Source: DASXYG01 sp036502625 (GTDB lineage: Bacteria; Actinomycetota; Actinomycetes; Streptosporangiales; Streptosporangiaceae). From it: a DNA stretch of 44,521 bases. The notes beneath the pieces were generated by a model, which saw only the letters and a list, made by a program, of their open reading frames with translations, did no database searches and was not told the origin of the DNA. Below, in pieces: positions 17,438 to 25,193 of this stretch (positions are counted from its first letter, which is position 1; each line of letters begins with the position of its first letter). The translations under genes and the position numbers were made by a program. Where the stretch lies: the NCBI GenBank assembly GCA_036502625.1, contig DASXYG010000099.1:1-44521 (forward strand). Direction: 5' to 3'.

Positions 17438-18058
17438 ATGAGCCGCACACCGCATGCCGTGTCGCCAGCCCCGCGCACGCACGCCCCGCACGACCGCCTG
17501 GTCGCCGGCCGCCACGCGCCCTCACCCGCCTCACGCGCCCGCGTCCACCTCCGCCTCGTCCCCGACCTCCCCGCTGACGCGGCGGCCGTCCCCGCCGCGC
17601 CCCCCGCGGTACGCGGCGGCCCGGGTGCCGTCGGGCGCGCCGCCGCCGAGTCCGAGCGTGCGGCGCGGGCCGCCGCGATGCGGCGCCATCCCGCGTCCGG
17701 TGACCGCCCGCTCCCCGTGCGGCCGGGCGCGGTGCCGTCGGCGGCGCGAGCGCGCGGTGCGCGTCCCGCGCCCGTGCGGCTCACCCGGCGCGGGCGGGTC
17801 GTGGTCGTGCTGTTCCTCGCCGGCGTGCTGGTGGTCACCGGGTGGGCGGTGGGCCGCTCGGTCGCGAACGCCGCGACGACCCATCAGCCGCCCGCGGCGT
17901 CCGTCGTCGCCAAGCCGGGCGACACGCTGTGGTCCATCGCCGTCCGCGTCCGGCCGAACACCGACCCCCGGATCACCGTCGACCAGATCATGGCGGCCAA
18001 CCGGCTCGCCTCGCCCGTCCTCCAGCCCGGCCAGCGGGTGGTCCTTCCCCGATTCTGA
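17438..18058 (+). CDS. SOS-controlled LysM membrane protein, ChiZ/DivS-like division suppressor
   Basis: 206 residues. A long Arg/Ala/Pro-rich cytosolic region (to about 120) precedes a single helix (RVVVVLFLAGVLVVTGWAVG), and a C-terminal LysM domain (PGDTLWSIAVRVRP ... DQIMAANRL ... LQPGQRVVLP) faces the wall and should bind peptidoglycan. Position (divergent from lexA, followed by nrdR) and architecture match Rv2719c (ChiZ), a damage-induced cell division suppressor, and functionally DivS. Sequence similarity outside LysM could not be judged. Start ATG 17438 with GGGAGG upstream. Two abutting SOS boxes predict strong repression by LexA. Confidence 0.8.
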   Translation: MSRTPHAVSPAPRTHAPHDRLVAGRHAPSPASRARVHLRLVPDLPADAAAVPAAPPAVRGGPGAVGRAAAESERAARAAAMRRHPASGDRPLPVRPGAVPSAARARGARPAPVRLTRRGRVVVVLFLAGVLVVTGWAVGRSVANAATTHQPPAASVVAKPGDTLWSIAVRVRPNTDPRITVDQIMAANRLASPVLQPGQRVVLPRF

Positions 18059-18075
18059 CCACCACTGGCCGTGCC

Positions 18076-18130
18076 ACCGTCCCTGACGTGGACCAGCACC
18101 GTTCCCTCGGTCGTCCACGTCAGGGACGGT
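18076..18130. terminator. long perfect hairpin after the LysM gene
   Basis: An 18-base arm (18076-18093) is the exact reverse complement of 18113-18130, with a 19-base loop that itself contains ACCG/CGGT pairing. It starts 17 bases after the LysM stop, so it is probably the terminator separating it from the nrd promoter. The rest of the gap to 18513 holds the nrd regulatory region at about 18390-18450; I see nothing in 18131-18389. Confidence 0.65.
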
Positions 18131-18394
18131 CGCATGTCGCGGCGCGAAACGTGCGCCCCCGCGCCCCGCTCGCGGGACAATGAACGGCCGCCCCTCGCGC
18201 ACCACCCGCCGCGCGGTCACGAGCTCGTAACGACACGCCGAGCGAACCGCTTTCAGGCCGGGTAGACGTACGACACGGGCGGTGCGCGGCGCCGCCGATG
18301 GCGCCGAATCCGCCGTGGTCAGGCGGGTCCGCGGGCCGTGCGCCCGAGCCGCGATCGCCGGGCGCGGCGACTTGCGTCCGGTGGTGTCGCGCAA

Positions 18395-18448
18395 TACCGT
18401 GGGCACAACATCTAGTAGTTACATCGGTGATGTTCTCCATAACTTGTG
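18395..18448 (+). promoter_or_regulatory. nrdRJ promoter region with candidate NrdR boxes
   Basis: TACCGT (18395-18400) and TAACTT (18440-18445) fit the -10 pattern. ACATCTAGTAGT (18408-18419) is an imperfect CTAG-centred dyad of the NrdR-box type, and a second looser one, CCATAACTTGTG, starts at 18437, 29 bases later. NrdR boxes normally come as pairs about three helical turns apart. Their presence before nrdR predicts autoregulation, but the second copy is weak. Confidence 0.45.
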
Positions 18449-18513
18449 CCCGTCGGTGCAGGCGTCTTCACGTACGGCATCGGGGGAGCAGCGGGCGCAG
18501 CAGGGGGTGACGC

Positions 18514-19011
18514 ATGCACTGTCCGTACTGTCGCAACCCCGACAGCCGGGTCGTCGACAGCCGCTCGACCGACGACGGCGCCGCGATCCGGCGCCGGCGT
18601 ACGTGTCCCGAATGCGGCCGCCGGTTCACGACGCAGGAGACGGTGATGCTCATGGTCGTCAAGCGCAGCGGCGTCACGGAGCCGTTCTCCCGGGAGAAGA
18701 TCAAGACCGGGGTGCGCAAGGCCTGCCAGGGCCGTCCGGTGGCCGATGACGACCTCGCCATGCTCGCTCAGCGGGTCGAGGACGAGATCCGCGCGAAGGG
18801 CTGCGCGGAGATCAAGTCCCGCGAGGTCGGGCTCGCCACCCTGGACCCGCTGCGCGACCTCGACGAGGTCGCCTACCTGCGGTTCGCGTCCGTCTACCGC
18901 GACTTCACGTCGCTGGCCGACTTCGAGGACGCGATCGCCACGCTGCGGAAGACGCGCGACGACACCGATGTGACCACGACGGCGGCAGAGAAAGCGGCGA
19001 CGGGGACGTGA
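18514..19011 (+). CDS. nrdR: transcriptional repressor NrdR
   Basis: 165 residues. The zinc finger uses Cys3, Cys6, Cys31 and Cys34 in MHCPYCRN and RTCPECGRR. The ATP-cone follows (VVKRSGVTEPFSREKIKTGV from about residue 48). NrdR binds ATP/dATP through the cone and represses ribonucleotide reductase operons by binding paired NrdR boxes. The start ATG 18514 has AGGGGGTGA 3-11 bases upstream. The nrdJ gene begins about 90 bases after its stop. This neighbour pair, nrdR-nrdJ, is standard in streptomycetes and relatives. It is placed after the LysM gene, as in mycobacteria. Confidence 0.97.
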   Translation: MHCPYCRNPDSRVVDSRSTDDGAAIRRRRTCPECGRRFTTQETVMLMVVKRSGVTEPFSREKIKTGVRKACQGRPVADDDLAMLAQRVEDEIRAKGCAEIKSREVGLATLDPLRDLDEVAYLRFASVYRDFTSLADFEDAIATLRKTRDDTDVTTTAAEKAATGT

Positions 19012-19100
19012 TGGGGACTAGTCGGAACAGGCGGCGCGGGCCCGAGGGACGGGACGCGGTGGCGGTCGAGGACCCCGAGAGGTCCAAGAAGGGGGAGGAC

Positions 19101-21929
19101 ATGACGGATACGGCGGACGGAGCTGCCGCTGCGGGGACGGCGCCGGGCGCGGGCCTGCGCATCGAGCGCGTCAACACCAAGGCGGGGGTGCACCCGTACG
19201 ACGAGATCACCTGGGAGCGCCGCGACGTCGTGATGACGAACTGGCGCGACGGCTCGGTGAACTTCGAGCAGCGCGGCGTGGAGTTCCCGGACTTCTGGTC
19301 GGTGAACGCCACGAACATCGTCACCTCCAAGTACTTCCGCGGCGCGGTGGGCACCCCGCGGCGCGAGTGGAGCCTCAAGCAGCTCATCGACCGTGTCGTC
19401 GGCAAGTACGTCGCGACCGGCAAGGCCGAGGGCTATTTCGCCTCCGACGAGGACGCCGAGGTCTTCGAGCACGAGCTGACGTACGCGCTCGTCCACCAGA
19501 TCTTCAGCTTCAACTCGCCGGTCTGGTTCAACGTCGGCACCGCGTCGTCCCAGCAGGTCAGCGCCTGCTTCATCCTGTCGGTCGACGACACCATGGAGTC
19601 GATCCTCGACTGGTACAAGGAGGAGGGGCTGATCTTCAAGGGCGGCTCCGGCTCCGGGGTGAACCTCTCGAAGATCCGCTCCAGCAAGGAGCTGCTGTCC
19701 TCCGGCGGCACCGCGAGCGGCCCCGTCTCGTTCATGCGCGGCGCCGACGCCTCCGCCGGCACCATCAAGTCCGGCGGCGCCACGCGGCGCGCCGCGAAGA
19801 TGGTCGTGCTCGACGTCGACCACCCGGACGTCGAGGTGTTCGTCGAGACGAAGGCCAAGGAGGAGCACAAGATCCGCGCGCTGCGCGACGCCGGGTTCGA
19901 CGTGGACCTCGGCGGCGCGGACATGAACTCCGTGCAGTACCAGAACGCCAACAACTCCGTCCGCGTCACCGACGAGTTCATGCGCGCGGTCGAGGCCGAC
20001 GCCGCGTTCGGGCTGCGCAGCCGTACGACCGGCGAGACGATCGAGCAGATCCAGGCGCGCGACCTGTTCAAGAAGGTCGCGCACGCCGCCTGGGAGTGCG
20101 CCGACCCGGGCCTGCAGTACGACGACACGATCAACGACTGGCACACCAACCCGGAGACCGGCCGGATCACCGCGAGCAACCCCTGCTCGGAGTACCTCAG
20201 CCTGGACAACTCGTCCTGCAACCTGGCGTCGATCAACCTGCTGAAGTTCCTGCGCGACGACGACACGTTCGACGTCGAGCACTTCCGCAAGATGACCGAG
20301 CTGATCATCACCGCGATGGACATCTCGATCACGTTCGCCGACTTCCCGACCGAGAAGATCACCGAGACGACCCGCGCGTACCGGCAGCTCGGCATCGGCT
20401 ACACCAACCTCGGCGCGCTGCTGATGGCCACCGGCCACGCGTACGACTCCGAGGGCGGCCGGGCGCTGGCCGGGGCGATCACCGCGCTGATGAACGCCGC
20501 GTCGTACAAGCGGTCCGCGGAGCTCGCCGGCGTCGTGGGCGCGTACGACGGCTACGCCCGCAACGCGTCCGCGCACACCCGCGTGATGCGCAAGCACGCC
20601 GCCGCGACCGACGAGATCCGGCCGTACGGCGAGATCGAGAAGCCGATCGTCGAGGCGGCCGCGCAGGCGTGGAAGGAGAGCCTGGCGACCGGCGAGAAGA
20701 ACGGCTGGCGCAACGCGCAGGCCAGCCTTCTGGCGCCGACCGGCACGATCAGCTTCATGATGGACAGCGACACCACCGGTGTGGAGCCGGACCTCGCGCT
20801 GGTCAAGATGAAGAAGCTCGTCGGCGGCGGCTCCATGCAGATCGTCAACCAGACGGTGCCGCGCGCGCTGAAGAACCTCGGCTACCACGCGGAGCAGATC
20901 GAGGCCATCGTCGCGTTCATCGCCGAGAACGGCCACGTCATCGACGCGCCGGGGCTGCGGCAGGAGCACTACGAGGTGTTCGACTGCGCGATGGGCGAGC
21001 GGGCCATCTCGCCGATGGGCCACGTCCGCATGATGGCCGCCGTGCAGCCGCACCTGTCCGGCGCGATCTCCAAGACCGTGAACATGCCGGAGAGCGCCAC
21101 GGTCGCCGACGTCGAGGAGATCTACTACGAGGGCTGGAAGCTCGGCCTGAAGGCGCTGGCGATCTACCGCGACAACTGCAAGGTCGGGCAGCCGCTGTCG
21201 GCGAAGAAGGCCGAGGAGGCGGTGGTCGAGGAGCCGGCGGCGCCCGCGCGCCCGGTGCGCAAGCGCCTGCCGAAGCAGCGCCCCGCGGTGGTCACGTCGT
21301 TCTCCGTGGCCGGCGCCGAGGGCTACATGACGGCGTCGAGCTACCCCGACGACGGCCTCGGGGAGGTCTTCCTGAAGCTCGGCAAGCAGGGCTCCACGCT
21401 CGCGGGCGTCATGGACGCGTTCTCCGTGGCGATCTCCGTGGGCCTCCAGTACGGCATCCCGCTGGAGACGTACGTGGAAAAGTTCACGAACATGCGGTTC
21501 GAGCCGGCGGGCATGACCGACGACCCGGACATCCGGATCGCGACGTCGGCGATGGACTACATCTTCCGCCGCCTGGCCCTTGACTACCTGCCGTTCGAGA
21601 CCCGCTCGGCCATGGGCATCCTCTCCGCCACGGAGCGCGCCGCCCAGGCCGCGGGCGAGGACCCGGCCTCGGTCCAGGAACAGGTCCGCGCCCTGGCGGA
21701 GTCGGCCCCGGTGCTCCCGGCGGCCCCGTCGTCGCCGCGCACGGCCGAGCCCGCACCGGAACCCGAGGACACCGGCTGGTCCCCGGCGGGCTCGTCCACC
21801 GAACTGATCGAGTCCCACCAGGGCCGCACGGCCGACGCCCCGCTCTGCCTCACCTGCGGCACCAAGATGCGCGCCGCCGGAAGCTGCTACGTCTGCGAGG
21901 GCTGCGGCTCGACCAGCGGCTGCAGCTAG
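19101..21929 (+). CDS. nrdJ: vitamin B12-dependent ribonucleotide reductase (class II)
   Basis: 942 residues, the size of actinobacterial NrdJ. It contains the GSGSGVNLSKIRS substrate-site segment, SACFILSVDDTM with a redox Cys, the active-site NPCSEY (Asn, Cys, Glu), a nearby SSCNLASINLL, and APTGTISFMMDSDTTGVEP. The C-terminus has CLTCGTKM and CYVCEGCGSTSGCS, a zinc/redox tail for reducing the active-site disulfide. It reduces ribonucleotides to deoxyribonucleotides with adenosylcobalamin, independent of oxygen. ATG 19101 follows GGGGGAGG; earlier in-frame ATGs at 19008/19011 overlap the nrdR stop but lack such a site. No B12 riboswitch was seen upstream; control is likely by NrdR. Confidence 0.97.
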   Translation: MTDTADGAAAAGTAPGAGLRIERVNTKAGVHPYDEITWERRDVVMTNWRDGSVNFEQRGVEFPDFWSVNATNIVTSKYFRGAVGTPRREWSLKQLIDRVVGKYVATGKAEGYFASDEDAEVFEHELTYALVHQIFSFNSPVWFNVGTASSQQVSACFILSVDDTMESILDWYKEEGLIFKGGSGSGVNLSKIRSSKELLSSGGTASGPVSFMRGADASAGTIKSGGATRRAAKMVVLDVDHPDVEVFVETKAKEEHKIRALRDAGFDVDLGGADMNSVQYQNANNSVRVTDEFMRAVEADAAFGLRSRTTGETIEQIQARDLFKKVAHAAWECADPGLQYDDTINDWHTNPETGRITASNPCSEYLSLDNSSCNLASINLLKFLRDDDTFDVEHFRKMTELIITAMDISITFADFPTEKITETTRAYRQLGIGYTNLGALLMATGHAYDSEGGRALAGAITALMNAASYKRSAELAGVVGAYDGYARNASAHTRVMRKHAAATDEIRPYGEIEKPIVEAAAQAWKESLATGEKNGWRNAQASLLAPTGTISFMMDSDTTGVEPDLALVKMKKLVGGGSMQIVNQTVPRALKNLGYHAEQIEAIVAFIAENGHVIDAPGLRQEHYEVFDCAMGERAISPMGHVRMMAAVQPHLSGAISKTVNMPESATVADVEEIYYEGWKLGLKALAIYRDNCKVGQPLSAKKAEEAVVEEPAAPARPVRKRLPKQRPAVVTSFSVAGAEGYMTASSYPDDGLGEVFLKLGKQGSTLAGVMDAFSVAISVGLQYGIPLETYVEKFTNMRFEPAGMTDDPDIRIATSAMDYIFRRLALDYLPFETRSAMGILSATERAAQAAGEDPASVQEQVRALAESAPVLPAAPSSPRTAEPAPEPEDTGWSPAGSSTELIESHQGRTADAPLCLTCGTKMRAAGSCYVCEGCGSTSGCS

Positions 21930-21944
21930 CGGCCGACAGTTCAG

Positions 21945-21980
21945 AACGGGGAGCCGGCGGGTCGTCGCCGGCTCCCCGTT
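21945..21980 (+). terminator. nrdJ terminator
   Basis: A perfect 15-pair stem (21945-21959 with 21966-21980), loop GGTCGT, followed by TCGTGTGT. It starts 15 bases after the nrdJ stop. Confidence 0.85.
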
Positions 21981-21999
21981 TCGTGTGTGGGCGGCGGGG

Positions 22000-22326
22000 T
22001 CAGGCGGAGAAGCGGAGGACCTTCTCCGGGGTCACGCGGACGATGAGGCGGGTTTCGCCGGGCTCGGGGAGGGGCGGGTCGACGCCGAGGTATTTGTGGG
22101 AGAGCTCGTGGGGGAGGCGTTCCTCGTCGTCGGGCAGGAGTTCGGCGGTGCCGCGGATCTCGGCGGACTCGTACGGGTTCTCGCGGTCGAACAGCGAGAC
22201 GCTGATCCGCGGGTCCGCTCTCAGGTTGCGGGTCTTCTGGCGGTTCGCGGTGGTGGAGAACACCAGCGCGTCGCCGTCGCGGGCGATCCACACGATCGAG
22301 GACTGCGGCGCGCCGTCGCCCGTGCG
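22000..22326 (-). pseudogene. truncated F420/PPOX-class flavin oxidoreductase
   Basis: The readable part, from GTG 22293, encodes about 97 residues: WIARDGDALVFST, NRQKTRNLRADPRISVSLFD and a C-terminal RVTPEKVLRF, all typical of the split-barrel PPOX family that binds F420 or FMN. The frame also reads DGAPQSSIV just before, so homology starts near 22326. Intact members begin with 20-25 more residues (a helix and an ATV-type strand) that are missing here; in their place is an AT-richer stretch with stop-prone frames and the inverted repeat 22346-22379. No ribosome site precedes GTG 22293. I read it as a 5'-truncated remnant. A short functional form started at the GTG is less likely. Confidence 0.6.
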
Positions 22327-22345
22327 GGGGCCTCGGGGGTGGACT

Positions 22346-22379
22346 GTAGCAGATAGTTCTGTAGTGGATTATCTGTTAC
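22346..22379. repeat. AT-rich inverted repeat at the truncation junction
   Basis: GTAGCAGATA (22346-22355) and TATCTGTTAC (22370-22379) are arms matching at 9 of 10 positions with a 14-base spacer. The element overlaps the stop codon of the dehydrogenase (22376) and lies where the PPOX gene loses homology. It is much richer in A/T than the surroundings. Possible readings: an operator, a terminator, or a recombination/insertion scar. Confidence 0.6.
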
Positions 22380-23509
22380 GGGTCGAAGGTGATGATCGAG
22401 CGGGCTACGGTGCCGGCGCGTACGTGGTGGACGGCCTCGTTGACGGCGTCGAGGGGGAGGTGCTCGGTGGCCAGGTCGGTGAGGTTGAGGCGGCCGTTAC
22501 GGTGCAGGGCGGCGAGCATGGGGAGGTCGCGGGCGGGGACGGCGTTGCCGCCCTGGGTGCCGAGGAGGCGGCGGGACGCGAAGAGGAGCTGGGGGTTCAG
22601 CCTGATCTCGTCGTCGGCGGGCGGGCTGCCGACCATGACGGTCGTGCCGCCGGTGCGGGTGGCGGCGAACGCGTCGGCCAGGACGGCGGATCGGCCGGTG
22701 GCGTCGAAGGCGTAGTCCACGCCGCCGGGGGCGTGGTCGGTGCTCCCGCGGAGGATTCCGGCTACCTGGTCGGCTAGCGGGGCGGCGTCGGCGCGGATGG
22801 TGTGGGTGGCGCCGAAGCGTACGGCCAGGTCGAGCTTCGCGCCGACGACGTCCGCGGCGATGATCGTGGTGGCGCCCGCGATGGCCGCGCCCTGGACCGC
22901 GTTGAGCCCCACGCCGCCGCAGCCCACGACCAGCACCGAGGAGCCCGGCTCCACCTGGGCGGCGTTCAGCACCGCGCCCACCCCCGTCACGACGCCGCAC
23001 GCCAGCAGGCAGACGAGGTCGAGGGCGTCGGACGGGTCGGTGGTCACGCACATGGGCTCGGTGACCACGGCGTACTCCGCGAAGGCGCCGATGCCGATGA
23101 ACGGGCGCACGGCGGCGCCGCCGGCGTGCAGGCGGGTGCCGCCGTCGGCGGTCAGGCCCTGGATGGCGGCCACGCGGGCGGGCCCCGCGCACAGGGCGAA
23201 CCGGCCGATCCGGCAGGCGGGGCAGCGGCCGCAGGGGCCGTTCATCGCGATGATCACGTGGTCGCCGGGGCGGACGGACGTGACGTCCGGGCCGACGGCG
23301 TCGACCACGCCGGCGCTCTCGTGGCCCAGCACGGCGGGGAGGTGGCGGACGACGGGGCTGTGGCCGTCGATGGCCTTCAGGTCGGAGCCGCACACGCCGG
23401 AGGCGGCGATCCTGACGCGGACCTCGCCGGGGCCCGGGTCGTCCACCTCGATCGTCTCGACCTTCATGGGGGCGCCGAACCCCCTGAGCACGGCGGCGCG
23501 CATCTCCAT
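22376..23509 (-). CDS. zinc-dependent alcohol dehydrogenase (MDR family)
   Basis: 377 residues. Catalytic zinc site: Cys in SGVCGSDLKAIDGH and the GHE of VLGHESAG. Structural zinc: four Cys in GPCGRCPACRIGRFALC. The NAD-binding Rossmann motif is VVGCGGVGLNAV. This is the class III/AdhD-like medium-chain dehydrogenase group, oxidising an alcohol to aldehyde or ketone with NAD. ATG 23509 with AGAGGAG upstream is better than GTG 23539. A KstR2-type operator (23547-23564) sits 38 bases upstream, tying it to the catabolic regulon downstream. The substrate is unknown; a hydroxylated pathway intermediate is likely from context. Confidence 0.88.
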   Translation of the reverse strand: MEMRAAVLRGFGAPMKVETIEVDDPGPGEVRVRIAASGVCGSDLKAIDGHSPVVRHLPAVLGHESAGVVDAVGPDVTSVRPGDHVIIAMNGPCGRCPACRIGRFALCAGPARVAAIQGLTADGGTRLHAGGAAVRPFIGIGAFAEYAVVTEPMCVTTDPSDALDLVCLLACGVVTGVGAVLNAAQVEPGSSVLVVGCGGVGLNAVQGAAIAGATTIIAADVVGAKLDLAVRFGATHTIRADAAPLADQVAGILRGSTDHAPGGVDYAFDATGRSAVLADAFAATRTGGTTVMVGSPPADDEIRLNPQLLFASRRLLGTQGGNAVPARDLPMLAALHRNGRLNLTDLATEHLPLDAVNEAVHHVRAGTVARSIITFDP

Positions 23510-23546
23510 GGCGGGCTCCTCTGCGGCCTCGGTGGCCACATCCTAA

Positions 23547-23564
23547 ACCAAGCGAGCGCTGGGT
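23547..23564. promoter_or_regulatory. KstR2-type operator (spacer 4)
   Basis: ACCAAGC-GAGC-GCTGGGT: arms match ACCAAGC/GCTTGGT with one mismatch, spacer 4 bases. It lies between the dehydrogenase (minus, start 23509) and the CHAD gene (plus, start 23693), closer to the former. Confidence 0.65.
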
Positions 23565-23692
23565 CATATGAGCGAGGTGAACGCACGGCGGCGCGCATGG
23601 GGCGGACGTCCCGCGTACCGCGGACCGACGACTCTGACGGTGCCGGATCCCGCGCCGGACGCTGGAGTCCGATCCGGGGCAGGTGAGCCGAC

Positions 23693-25186
23693 ATGACGGA
23701 CGCGGTGACGGTCCGCGAGATCGAGCGCAAGTACGAGGCCGGGGCCGGGGCGCGGCCGGTGCTGACGGGCGTGCGCGGCGTCGCGTACGAGTCCGGTCCG
23801 GAGACGCAGGTCCTGGACGCCGTCTACTACGACACCGCCGACCTGCGGCTGCTCGGCGCCGGGGTGACGCTGCGGCGCCGGGCGGGCGGCGGCGACGCGG
23901 GCTGGCACCTGAAGCTGCCCGCCGGCCGCGACACGCGGGACGAGGTGCGGCTTCCGCCCGGGGGCGACGACGTGCCGGCCGCGCTGGCCGGGCTCGTACG
24001 GGCGCGGACGCGCGGCGCGGCGCTCGCCCCCGTCGTACGGATGCGCACCACGCGGGAGGTGCGGCGGCTCCTCGACGACCGGCGGCGCACGCTCGCGGAG
24101 GTCGCCGTCGACAGCGTCACCGCGCTGCCGCTGGTGGGGCCGGGCGCGGATGCGGCGTGGCAGGAGATCGAGGTGGAGCTGGTCGGCGGCGGCAGGAAGC
24201 TGCTGCACGCCATCGACGCGCGGCTGACGGAGGCGGGGGCGCGCCCGGCCGCGGCGTCGAGCAAGCTCGAACGGGTGCTGGGCGCCCGGCTGCCCGCGCG
24301 GCCGGCGCCGGTGACCGCGGCGTCGACCGCGGGCGCGGCGGTGCTGGCGTACGTGGACGCCCAGGCGCGGGCGATCGCGGCGCTGGACACGGCGGTGCGC
24401 CGCGACGAGCCGGACGCCGTCCACCAGATGCGCGTGGCCATCCGGCGTACGCGCAGCGCACTGCGCACGTTCGGGCCGCTCTTCGACCGCGACCGCACGC
24501 GGGAGGTGTCCGGGGAGCTGACGTGGCTGGCGGGGAGCCTGGCCGCGGTCCGCGACGGGGAGATCACCGCGGGGCGGGTGCGCGCGGGGCTGGGCCTGGT
24601 GGAGCAAGTGGAGGGCGTGGAGATCGCGGGGGCGCGGGTTGAGGCGTACTTCGGGCGGGTCGGTACGGCGGCGCGGGACGGGGCGCTCCGGGGGTTGGAC
24701 GGGGAGCGGTATCTGGCCGTGCTGGAGGGGCTTGACGGCCTCGTGAGGGAGGGGGCCGTTACCAAGGCGGCGCGGCGTGCGGGGAGCGCGGAGCTGCCGG
24801 GGATGGTGGGGCGGGCGTACCGGCGGCTGGCGCGGGACGTGGCGCGGGCCCGGGACGGCGGGGGCGACCTGGCCGTGCATGAGGCGCGCAAGGCGGCGAA
24901 GCGGGCGCGGTACGCCGCCGAGGCGGCGGAGCCCGTGCTGGGGAAGGGCGCGCGGAAACTCGTGCGGCGCATGCGGGGACTGCAGGACCTGCTGGGCGAG
25001 CACCACGACAGCGTGGTCGCGCGGGCGGCCGTACGGGAGATCGCCGCCGAGGCGCGCGCCGCCGGGGAGGACACGTTCGTGTACGGGCTGCTGTACGCGC
25101 GCGAGCAGCGGCTCGCCGACGAGGCGGAGCGTGCCCTCGCGGCGGCCTGGGCGCGTACGGACCGCCGCCACCCGTGGGCGCGCTGA
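23693..25186 (+). CDS. CYTH-CHAD protein, polyphosphate/triphosphate-binding
   Basis: 497 residues. The N-terminal CYTH domain opens with REIERKYEA (the ExExK signature) and has alternating charged strands that would form a triphosphate tunnel. From about residue 220 the CHAD domain has DAVHQMRVAIRRTRSALRTF and later VHEARKAAKRARYAAEA, the conserved His/Arg/Lys helices that bind polyphosphate. Likely role: triphosphatase or polyphosphate-granule protein in the cytosol. ATG 23693 follows AGGTGAG. It is convergent with the ligase at 25194, with 7 bases between stops. No link to the neighbouring catabolic genes is evident. Confidence 0.9.
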   Translation: MTDAVTVREIERKYEAGAGARPVLTGVRGVAYESGPETQVLDAVYYDTADLRLLGAGVTLRRRAGGGDAGWHLKLPAGRDTRDEVRLPPGGDDVPAALAGLVRARTRGAALAPVVRMRTTREVRRLLDDRRRTLAEVAVDSVTALPLVGPGADAAWQEIEVELVGGGRKLLHAIDARLTEAGARPAAASSKLERVLGARLPARPAPVTAASTAGAAVLAYVDAQARAIAALDTAVRRDEPDAVHQMRVAIRRTRSALRTFGPLFDRDRTREVSGELTWLAGSLAAVRDGEITAGRVRAGLGLVEQVEGVEIAGARVEAYFGRVGTAARDGALRGLDGERYLAVLEGLDGLVREGAVTKAARRAGSAELPGMVGRAYRRLARDVARARDGGGDLAVHEARKAAKRARYAAEAAEPVLGKGARKLVRRMRGLQDLLGEHHDSVVARAAVREIAAEARAAGEDTFVYGLLYAREQRLADEAERALAAAWARTDRRHPWAR

Positions 25187-25193
25187 CGCCGGG

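Noticed and set aside
18131..18500. Possible B12 riboswitch before nrdRJ
   Set aside because: No B12-box or matching conserved core was found in the gap; NrdR-type boxes explain regulation better.
18894..21818. Very long open frame antisense to nrdJ
   Set aside because: High-GC third-position bias opens the complementary frame; the product is low-complexity and nrdJ is certain.
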